From an uncultured Mucilaginibacter sp. (lineage in GTDB: Bacteria > Bacteroidota > Bacteroidia > Sphingobacteriales > Sphingobacteriaceae): a stretch of 11,916 nt of DNA. Positions within the stretch are counted from its first letter, which is position 1. Each line of letters begins with the position of its first letter. The position numbers and the translations under genes were made by a program. Under the pieces are notes generated by a model. That model worked only from the letters and a program-made list of their open reading frames with translations. It had not been told where the DNA came from and did not search any database. The stretch is taken from positions 1 to 11,916 of the forward strand of contig CAMLFI010000040.1 in the NCBI GenBank assembly GCA_946479225.1, written 5' to 3'. Below are positions 1 to 5,458 of the stretch, piece after piece.

Positions 1-756
1 CTGGTAAAATTTATATGGCGATGTTTTAGCAGCATCTAGCCATATATTACCCCCCTCGCTTTTACCAAATTTGCTTCCGTCAGCTTTTTTAATTAGTTGG
101 GTTGTAAGCGCAAAGGCCTCGCCCGCACCTTTACGGCGCACCAACTCTGTACCGGTAACAATATTTCCCCATTGATCACTGCCGCCCATTTGCAAGGCGC
201 AGTTTTCGTTCTTCCACAAATAATAAAAATCATAACCCTGCACCAACTGGTAAGTAAACTCGGTGAACGACATGCCGGTTTCGCCTTCCAAACGCTTCTT
301 TACAGAGTCTTTGGCCATCATATAATTTACGGTGATGTGCTTGCCAACCTCGCGAATAAAATCCAGAAAGGTAAAGTCTTTAAACCAATCGAAATTGTTA
401 ACCATTTGAGCACTATTGGCACCGCTGTTAAAGTCAAGAAATTTCTCTAACTGCGCTTTTATACCTGCAAGATTCTGTTGCAATACATCTTCTGACAGTA
501 AGTTACGCTCTGCTGATTTGCCAGATGGGTCGCCAACCATACCAGTAGCCCCGCCTACCAACGCATAAGGCTTATGGCCCGCACGTTGAAAATGGATCAG
601 TGTCATTATCTGGGCCAGGCTGCCAACATGCAAAGAATCGGCAGTAGGATCAAAACCAATATATCCGGATACCATTCCTTTATTCAGCAATTCTTCAGTT
701 CCGGGCATTATATCATGCAGCATGCCTCGCCAGCGCAGTTCTTCTACAAAATTCAT
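1..756 (-). CDS. tyrS: Tyrosyl-tRNA synthetase, N-terminal 252 codons (partial at window edge)
   Basis: Cytoplasmic class I aminoacyl-tRNA synthetase that activates tyrosine with ATP and charges tRNA-Tyr. The minus-strand reading frame is open from the ATG at 756 to base 1 with no stop. It begins [15 protein letters not shown]. The HIGH-type motif is HVGS at residues 43-46, after [10 protein letters not shown]. The tyrosine-site region contains [13 protein letters not shown], followed by [14 protein letters not shown]. The KMSKS loop is KFGKS at 229-233, the same variant class as E. coli TyrS. The family is usually about 420-430 residues, so the end of the catalytic domain and the C-terminal S4-like RNA-binding domain lie beyond the window edge. 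There is no SD before the ATG. It has its own TAnnTTTG promoter and a palindrome in the leader, and is divergent from the AcpH-like gene. Identity is very sure. Confidence 0.97.
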   Translation of the reverse strand, partial: MNFVEELRWRGMLHDIMPGTEELLNKGMVSGYIGFDPTADSLHVGSLAQIMTLIHFQRAGHKPYALVGGATGMVGDPSGKSAERNLLSEDVLQQNLAGIKAQLEKFLDFNSGANSAQMVNNFDWFKDFTFLDFIREVGKHITVNYMMAKDSVKKRLEGETGMSFTEFTYQLVQGYDFYYLWKNENCALQMGGSDQWGNIVTGTELVRRKGAGEAFALTTQLIKKADGSKFGKSEGGNIWLDAAKTSPYKFYQ

Positions 757-773
757 TTTTTATGTTATTTGAA

Positions 774-789
774 CCCGATAGCTATCGGG
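774..789 (-). promoter_or_regulatory. Perfect 16-bp palindrome in the tyrS leader
   Basis: CCCGATAGCTATCGGG is a perfect palindrome between the tyrS -7 element and the start codon. As RNA it can form a 6-bp stem closed by a tetraloop. It starts 4 nt past the -7 element, about where transcription should begin, so it would lie at the very 5' end of the tyrS mRNA. Very similar palindromes are, from memory, frequent in intergenic regions of this phylum, so it may be an interspersed repeat rather than a gene-specific control site. Confidence 0.6.
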
Positions 790-793
790 ACGC

Positions 794-801
794 CAAAGAT
801 A
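794..801 (-). promoter_or_regulatory. tyrS promoter, -7 element
   Basis: On the minus strand the sequence reads TATCTTTG, an exact match to the Bacteroidota -7 consensus TAnnTTTG, 37 nt before the tyrS ATG. No convincing TTTG/TTG -33 element is seen at the usual distance. The predicted transcript starts at about 788-790. Confidence 0.6.
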
Positions 802-873
802 ATAGTTTATATAGATTGAGCGGTAATGAATAGAATATCCCCATAAAATGCCCTCCTGTTACTTTATTTTTTG

Positions 874-881
874 TAGCTTTA
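874..881 (+). promoter_or_regulatory. Weak candidate -7 element for the AcpH-like gene
   Basis: TAGCTTTA matches TAnnTTTG at all but the last position and lies 27 nt before the ATG at 909. A T-rich stretch just upstream (TATTTTTTG, 865-873) is an alternative with one extra T. Neither has a clear -33 partner, so this is tentative. Confidence 0.3.
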
Positions 882-908
882 AGGCACGTCGTACCCGAAG
901 CGCCATCT

Positions 909-1580
909 ATGAATTTTTTATCTCATTACTATTTTGACCGCGATGTTACCGATTGCTATCACATATTAGGAACAGTACTGCCCGATCTGCTTAAAAATGC
1001 TGATAAAACAATTGTGCTTCATTCCGAAAAACTCCATCACACTAATACTAAGGTTAACAGCATAATTAAAGGATGGAACAAACATCTTGAAGTTGACCGG
1101 CATTTTCACTCTTCTGAGTTTTTTAAGACGCATAGCCACCAGTTAAAAAAAATGCTGTTGCCTGCAATGGAAGGATCGCCTGTTAAACCATTTTTTTTAG
1201 GCCACATTGCGGTTGAACTTATTTTAGATAGCCTGCTGATAACTACCGGGAAAATAGAAGTTGATGGCTTTTATGATCATCTGCATAGTTGTGAAGACGA
1301 TATTATACGTGAGTTCTTCTACGCCGCTGAGTTGGAGGAGCCTGATTTTTTCTTCAGGTATTTTGAGAAATTTAAAAAAGACCGTTACCTACATACTTAT
1401 GCAGATATATCACAGATCGCCTATGCACTCAAGCGCATTTGTATGCGCATATGGCAGAACCCGTTTACGCCCGAACAAGAAAACCAAATGACCGGAATAC
1501 TTACCGGCTATAACACTTCGCTCCTGCCTGATTACATGCTGATTTTTAACGAAATAGGCGAAAAATTAGCGGCGGAATAA
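909..1580 (+). CDS. AcpH-like (DUF479) acyl-carrier-protein phosphodiesterase family protein
   Basis: A 223-residue soluble protein with no signal peptide. It opens MNFLSHYYFDRD, resembling the MNFLAH start of AcpH, the enzyme that hydrolyses the 4'-phosphopantetheine arm from holo-ACP. Family-type positions visible are H6, the GTVLPD segment with D26, a helix with H59 and D63 followed by H65 and H67 (WNKHLEVDRHFH), and the GHIAVELILD helix with H99, E103 and D107. These polar residues would suit the divergent HD-type metal site proposed for this family. Length is close to the usual 190-220. The C-terminal half is mixed helix with no recognised motif. It stands alone, divergent from tyrS, with no fatty acid genes nearby, so the exact substrate is not shown; Bacteroidota members of DUF479 are poorly characterised. 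Family membership is likely, enzymatic activity is inferred. No SD precedes the ATG. Confidence 0.72.
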   Translation: MNFLSHYYFDRDVTDCYHILGTVLPDLLKNADKTIVLHSEKLHHTNTKVNSIIKGWNKHLEVDRHFHSSEFFKTHSHQLKKMLLPAMEGSPVKPFFLGHIAVELILDSLLITTGKIEVDGFYDHLHSCEDDIIREFFYAAELEEPDFFFRYFEKFKKDRYLHTYADISQIAYALKRICMRIWQNPFTPEQENQMTGILTGYNTSLLPDYMLIFNEIGEKLAAE

Positions 1581-1678
1581 GGTGTCTTTTTACCAAGACA
1601 TTAATAATATTACATAAAAAGGCAGTTACGGCACAAAAAAGCCTTAAAATCAATCAATAAACCTCAAATTAAATTTTT

Positions 1679-1705
1679 TTGAATAAAATTATAGTTCTAC
1701 CTTTG
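1679..1705 (+). promoter_or_regulatory. rpsA promoter
   Basis: TTG (1679-1681, within TTTG 1678-1681), a 16-bp spacer, then TACCTTTG at 1698-1705. This is a good Bacteroidota sigma-factor promoter with both -33 and -7 elements. Transcription should start at about 1709-1711, giving a leader of roughly 36 nt. Confidence 0.75.
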
Positions 1706-1709
1706 CAGT

Positions 1710-1725
1710 CCCAATTAAGGTTGGG
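1710..1725 (+). promoter_or_regulatory. 5'-terminal hairpin of the rpsA leader
   Basis: CCCAA (1710-1714), loop TTAAGG (1715-1720), TTGGG (1721-1725): a 5-bp stem starting 4 nt past the -7 element, so at or near +1. It ends just before the SD-like AAGGAG. It could protect the mRNA 5' end or take part in S1 autoregulation; both are inference. Confidence 0.45.
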
Positions 1726-1727
1726 AA

Positions 1728-1733
1728 AAGGAG
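1728..1733 (+). promoter_or_regulatory. SD-like sequence before rpsA
   Basis: AAGGAG lies 12 nt upstream of the rpsA ATG, longer than the usual 5-9 nt. It is the only strong anti-SD match I see in front of any gene in the window. In Bacteroidota the anti-SD of 16S rRNA is normally occluded in the ribosome, so a conserved SD would more likely be regulatory than a plain ribosome binding site. Confidence 0.5.
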
Positions 1734-1745
1734 ATAAAATATTTA

Positions 1746-3716
1746 ATGGCAAAAAAACAAGAAGCAGAAAAAGAATTAAAAGCTAAAGAGGCAGAGCTGG
1801 AGACAGCAACCGCGACAGCAGAAAAAGAGACGATTGAATCAGAAGCTGATTCAATATCGATCGAAGACATCAAATCTCAGATCGCTACAGCACCAGACGC
1901 AGATTTTGACTGGGACGCTGACGACAAAAAATTTGGTAACTACAGCGACAGTGAGCGCGAAAAAATGGAAAAACTTTATGATGGAACATTCAGCTCTATC
2001 ACTAAAGGCGAAATTATTACCGGTACTGTTGTAAATGTTAACAACAAGGATGTAGTATTAAACGTTGGATTTAAATCTGATGGTTTGGTATCTGTTTCTG
2101 AATTCCGTGATACACCTGATCTGAAGATCGGTGATCAAGTTGACGTTTTTGTTGAATCACAAGAAGATGCTAACGGACAGTTAGTTCTTTCTCGTAAACG
2201 TGCAAAAACTCAAAAATCATGGGAAAAAATCAATTCTGCGCTTGATAACGACGAGATCATCACCGGTTTTGTGAAGAGCAGAACAAAAGGTGGTTTGATA
2301 GTTGATATAATGGGCGTTGAGGCCTTCTTACCAGGCTCTCAAATCGACATTAAGCCTATCCGTGATTACGATGTTTACGTAGGTAAAACTATGGAATTCA
2401 AGGTTGTTAAGATCAACCACGAATTTAAAAACGTTGTGGTATCGCACAAAGTGCTTATTGAAGACGATCTTGAAAATCAAAAAACCGAGATTGTTGCCAA
2501 ACTTGAAAAAGGTCAGGTATTGGAAGGTACAGTTAAAAACATTACAGACTTCGGTGTATTCATCGACTTAGGTGGTGTTGACGGCTTACTGCACATTACA
2601 GATATATCTTGGGGCCGCATAGAGCATCCACGCGAAATATTGGCATTAGATCAAAAGATCAACGTTGTTGTGCTTGATTTTGATGACGAGAAAAAACGTA
2701 TCGCTCTTGGTTTAAAACAATTAACCCCACACCCTTGGCAGTCGCTTGATGAAACCTTGCAAATAGGTTCTAAAGTTAAAGGCCGCATAGTAACTGTTGC
2801 TGATTACGGCGCATTCTTAGAAATTATCCCTGGTGTTGAAGGTTTGATCCACGTGTCAGAAATGTCATGGTCTCAAAACCTGCGTAACCCTCAGGAATTC
2901 CTGAAAGTTGGCGACGAAATTGAAGCACAGGTATTAACCCTTGATCGCGATGAGCGCAAAATGTCATTAGGCATTAAGCAATTAACTCCTGATCCTTGGC
3001 AAAATGCTGGCGAGAAATACGCTATCGGCACACAACACGTTGCTACAGTTAAAAACATGACCAACTTTGGTGTGTTTGTTGAACTGGAAGACGGAATTGA
3101 CGGCTTGATCCACATCTCTGATCTATCATGGTCTAAAAAAGTTAACCACCCTAACGAATTTACTAAAGTTGGTGAAAAACTGAATGTGGTTGTTTTAGAG
3201 TTGGATATTGATAACCGTAAATTGAGCTTAGGCCACAAACAGCTTGAAGAAAACCCTTGGGATACTTTTGAAACTATCTTCACAATAGACTCTATACATG
3301 AAGGTACTGTATTGAAAGTAACTGATAAAGGCGCTATTGTTGCTTTACCTTACGGTGTTGAGGGCTTTGTGCCAACCAAACACCTGGTTAAAGAAGACGG
3401 GAAGAGCCTTAAAGCTGATGAGGTTGCTGAATTTAAGATCATTGAATTTAACAAAGACAGCAAACGTATTGTGATATCTCACTCACGTATTTGGGAAGAA
3501 GCTCGCGCTGAAGCTCGTGTACAAGACTTTGAGAACCGCAAGAAAGAAGCTAAATCTGCAAGCAATGCAGTTAAAAAAGTTAAAGATTCAGTTGAAAAAT
3601 CAACTTTAGGCGACCTGAGCGTTTTAGCACAGCTAAAAGAGCAAATGGAAGGCGCTGAGACTAAAGCTGCTGCAAAAAAAACAGCCGCTAAAAAATCAGA
3701 AGAAGAAGCTAGCTAA
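1746..3716 (+). CDS. rpsA: 30S ribosomal protein S1 (bS1), six S1 domains
   Basis: A 656-residue RNA-binding ribosomal protein that helps load mRNA onto the 30S subunit, of special weight in a phylum that mostly initiates without SD pairing. Residues 1-80 form a charged, acidic, low-complexity N-terminal extension (many E, K, D). Six S1/OB-fold domains follow at about 87-152, 170-236, 257-325, 341-412, 426-499 and 514-581. Domains 3-5 carry the most typical signatures (TDFGVFIDLGGVDGLLHITD; NMTNFGVFVELEDGIDGLIH) and are followed by near-identical linkers KQLTPHPW, KQLTPDPW and KQLEENPW, spaced 87 residues apart. The tail after 582 is Lys/Ala/Glu-rich. E. coli S1 has 557 residues; the extra length is mainly the N-terminal extension and the tail. 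The ATG at 1746 is supported by the promoter, leader and SD-like sequence. It is probably monocistronic, ended by the strong terminator downstream. Confidence 0.97.
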   Translation: MAKKQEAEKELKAKEAELETATATAEKETIESEADSISIEDIKSQIATAPDADFDWDADDKKFGNYSDSEREKMEKLYDGTFSSITKGEIITGTVVNVNNKDVVLNVGFKSDGLVSVSEFRDTPDLKIGDQVDVFVESQEDANGQLVLSRKRAKTQKSWEKINSALDNDEIITGFVKSRTKGGLIVDIMGVEAFLPGSQIDIKPIRDYDVYVGKTMEFKVVKINHEFKNVVVSHKVLIEDDLENQKTEIVAKLEKGQVLEGTVKNITDFGVFIDLGGVDGLLHITDISWGRIEHPREILALDQKINVVVLDFDDEKKRIALGLKQLTPHPWQSLDETLQIGSKVKGRIVTVADYGAFLEIIPGVEGLIHVSEMSWSQNLRNPQEFLKVGDEIEAQVLTLDRDERKMSLGIKQLTPDPWQNAGEKYAIGTQHVATVKNMTNFGVFVELEDGIDGLIHISDLSWSKKVNHPNEFTKVGEKLNVVVLELDIDNRKLSLGHKQLEENPWDTFETIFTIDSIHEGTVLKVTDKGAIVALPYGVEGFVPTKHLVKEDGKSLKADEVAEFKIIEFNKDSKRIVISHSRIWEEARAEARVQDFENRKKEAKSASNAVKKVKDSVEKSTLGDLSVLAQLKEQMEGAETKAAAKKTAAKKSEEEAS

Positions 3717-3738
3717 GCTTTAACTATAAATTTTTGCA

Positions 3739-3771
3739 AGCCCTGTTGAGCAATCAGCAGGGCTTTTTTTT
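3739..3771 (+). terminator. Intrinsic terminator of rpsA
   Basis: An 11-bp stem (left arm 3739-3749, right arm 3754-3764, one G-U pair at 3746/3757) is closed by a GCAA tetraloop of the GNRA class and followed by a run of eight T (3764-3771). It begins 22 nt past the rpsA stop. It should separate rpsA from the pyr genes. Confidence 0.92.
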
Positions 3772-3860
3772 ATTGTTCTGATTATAGTTTTACGCCAAAG
3801 TATTACTATTGCAAACAAAAACTAATCTGCAATCAACTATTCAACTAATCAAAAAATAAT

Positions 3861-3868
3861 TACCTTTG
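3861..3868 (+). promoter_or_regulatory. pyrR promoter, -7 element
   Basis: TACCTTTG matches TAnnTTTG exactly and ends 18 nt before the ATG at 3887. No TTTG is seen at -33. The predicted leader is only about 13-14 nt, too short for a PyrR-type attenuator before pyrR. A TTG codon inside this element (3866) extends the open frame but should be untranscribed. Confidence 0.65.
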
Positions 3869-3886
3869 CCCAAATCCACCCATACG

Positions 3887-4432
3887 ATGCAAAATCTAAC
3901 ACTGCTCGACGGAAAGAAATTTCAAATAACCATTCAACGTTTATGTCGTCAGTTAATTGAGAATCACAACGATTTTTCAGAATCGGTATTGATAGGCATT
4001 CAGCCACGCGGCATTTATCTGGCCAAGCGTGTTGCCGAAGAACTACGTAAAATTTTACCGGAACATACCATAGAGCAAGGCGACTTGGATATCACCTTTT
4101 ACCGCGATGACTTCCGCAGAAGGGAATCGCCACTGGTACCAAATCAAACTAAAATAGATTTTATAATCGAAGGCAAAAAAGTGATCATGATGGATGATGT
4201 GCTGTGGACAGGCCGCACCATTCGCGCTGCAATGGACGCGATGCTGGCTTTTGGTCGCCCGGAAAAGGTGGAGCTACTTACATTGGTTGACCGTCGCTAT
4301 TCGCGCCATATACCTGTATCTGCAGATTATGTTGGTATAGAGGTAGATTCAATAGCATCACAAAAAGTGGTAGTAAGCTGGAAAGAAACAGATGGCGAAG
4401 ACAAAATAGTACTGCTATCGGAATCAAAATAA
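3887..4432 (+). CDS. pyrR: PyrR: pyrimidine regulatory protein / uracil phosphoribosyltransferase
   Basis: A 181-residue type I phosphoribosyltransferase. The PRPP loop is VIMMDDVLWTGRT at residues 99-111, including the DD pair 103-104, nearly identical to the PyrR form (VDDVLYTGRT). Other PyrR features are IGIQPRG at 36-42, DITFYRDD at 68-75 and LVDRRYSRHIPVSADYVG at 133-150. In Bacillus, PyrR binds pyr mRNA and has UPRTase activity; in Bacteroidota the RNA-binding role is not established. I chose the ATG at 3887 because the upstream TTG at 3866 lies inside the -7 element. pyrB follows 91 nt downstream on the same strand, so the two are probably co-transcribed. Length matches the usual ~180. 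No PyrR-binding leader or attenuator is seen before either gene. Confidence 0.93.
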   Translation: MQNLTLLDGKKFQITIQRLCRQLIENHNDFSESVLIGIQPRGIYLAKRVAEELRKILPEHTIEQGDLDITFYRDDFRRRESPLVPNQTKIDFIIEGKKVIMMDDVLWTGRTIRAAMDAMLAFGRPEKVELLTLVDRRYSRHIPVSADYVGIEVDSIASQKVVVSWKETDGEDKIVLLSESK

Positions 4433-4436
4433 AATA

Positions 4437-4515
4437 TCGGATTTCAGATTAAACATTTGACAACCGCTATAACAAAAGAATAAAAATTCGAAATCGAACA
4501 TCCGACATTCGAAAT
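4437..4515. repeat. Degenerate heptad repeats in the pyrR-pyrB gap
   Basis: The right half has four tandem 7-mers at 4488-4515: TCGAAAT, CGAACAT, CCGACAT, TCGAAAT. The left half has two 7-mers in the opposite orientation at 4437-4450: TCGGATT, TCAGATT. Read in one orientation all fit roughly TCGRATT. The left block and 4492-4505 are inverted repeats matching at 11 of 14 positions around a core of about 41 nt. The outer copies give a 9-bp direct repeat ATTCGAAAT at 4486-4494 and 4507-4515. Similar patterns are, from memory, common between genes in Sphingobacteriales. Function is unknown. Confidence 0.6.
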
Positions 4516-4523
4516 AAAAAAAT

Positions 4524-5447
4524 ATGGGACTAAGCACAAGGCACTTACTCGGCATCAAGGACTTAAACGAAGCGGATATTCAACTGATATTTGAAACTGC
4601 CGACACTTTTAAATCTGTTTTAAACCGGCCGATAAAGAAAGTCCCATCGCTTCGGGATGTGACCATAGCCAATATCTTTTTCGAAAATTCTACCCGAACA
4701 CGTCTATCATTTGAGCTGGCCGAAAAACGTCTCTCTGCTGATGTGGTTAACTTTGCTGCTTCATCATCATCTGTAAGCAAAGGCGAAACGCTGATAGATA
4801 CTGTAAACAACATCCTTGCAATGAAGGTTGATATGGTAGTAATGCGCCATCCCTACGCCGGGGCAGGTATATTTCTATCAAAACACGTTAAAGCCCAGAT
4901 TGTAAATGCAGGCGATGGCGCGCATGAGCACCCTACACAAGCATTGCTTGATGCTTTCTCTATCCGCGAAAAGTACGGCGATGTGGCAGGCAAGAAAGTG
5001 GTGATAGTGGGCGATATCCTACACTCGCGCGTGGCCCTCTCTAACATATTATGCCTAAAACAACTCGGTGCGGAAGTAATGGTTTGCGGACCAACCACGC
5101 TGATGCCTAAATTCATCAGCGCGTTAGGAGTTAAGGTTGAACACAACCTGATAAAGGCCCTAAACTGGTGCGACGTTGCCAATATGCTGCGCATACAACT
5201 GGAGCGCCAGGATATTAAATATTTCCCATCGCTCCGTGAGTACACCATGCTTTATGGCTTGAATAAACAGATACTGAACTCACTTGATAAAGAGATCACG
5301 GTTATGCACCCCGGCCCTATTAACCGCGGTGTTGAAATAACCAGCGATGTGGCTGACAGTAAACAGTCGATAATATTGGATCAGGTGGAGAATGGTGTGG
5401 CTATACGGATGGCAGTTTTATATCTCCTTGCCGGGCAGGCGCCGTAA
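4524..5447 (+). CDS. pyrB: Aspartate carbamoyltransferase catalytic subunit
   Basis: Cytoplasmic enzyme of de novo pyrimidine synthesis: carbamoyl phosphate plus L-aspartate gives N-carbamoyl-L-aspartate. At 307 residues the length is normal. The carbamoyl-phosphate site is FFENSTRTRLSFE, with STRTR at 56-60. The flexible loop SSVSKGET (82-89) supplies S85 and K86. HEHPTQALLD is at 134-143, GDILHSRVALSN at 163-174, the aspartate-binding RIQLER at 223-228 and HPGPINRG at 262-269. All key residues are present. No pyrI (regulatory subunit) lies next to it, so it may be an unregulated trimer, as in B. subtilis. The ATG is preceded by an A-rich stretch with no SD. It lies 91 nt after pyrR across heptad repeats and only 11 nt before the serine hydrolase gene, so all three are probably one operon. 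Confidence 0.97.
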   Translation: MGLSTRHLLGIKDLNEADIQLIFETADTFKSVLNRPIKKVPSLRDVTIANIFFENSTRTRLSFELAEKRLSADVVNFAASSSSVSKGETLIDTVNNILAMKVDMVVMRHPYAGAGIFLSKHVKAQIVNAGDGAHEHPTQALLDAFSIREKYGDVAGKKVVIVGDILHSRVALSNILCLKQLGAEVMVCGPTTLMPKFISALGVKVEHNLIKALNWCDVANMLRIQLERQDIKYFPSLREYTMLYGLNKQILNSLDKEITVMHPGPINRGVEITSDVADSKQSIILDQVENGVAIRMAVLYLLAGQAP

Positions 5448-5458
5448 ATATTGAGTTT

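Noticed and set aside
97..819. Two plus-strand open frames (97-450 and 574-819)
   Set aside because: They lie antisense to the well-conserved tyrS frame; their translations show no domain and no promoter supports them.
1581..1650. Possible terminator after the AcpH-like gene (GTCTT/AAGAC and AAGGC/GCCTT arms)
   Set aside because: Stems are only 5 bp, the T-run lies in a loop, and no T-run follows the second pair.
2891..3283. 130-codon minus-strand open frame inside rpsA
   Set aside because: Shadow of the S1 domain 4-5 coding sequence; low complexity, no recognisable protein.
3866..3886. Upstream TTG start for pyrR adding seven residues
   Set aside because: The TTG lies within the TACCTTTG promoter element, upstream of the predicted transcription start; homologues begin near MQNLTLLDGK.
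4457..4473. TTGACA followed by TATAAC before pyrB, like an E. coli sigma-70 promoter
   Set aside because: The spacer is only 5 bp instead of about 17, and this phylum uses TTTG/TAnnTTTG promoters.
4853..5248. 131-codon minus-strand open frame inside pyrB
   Set aside because: Antisense of conserved pyrB motifs, with no start signal or known domain.
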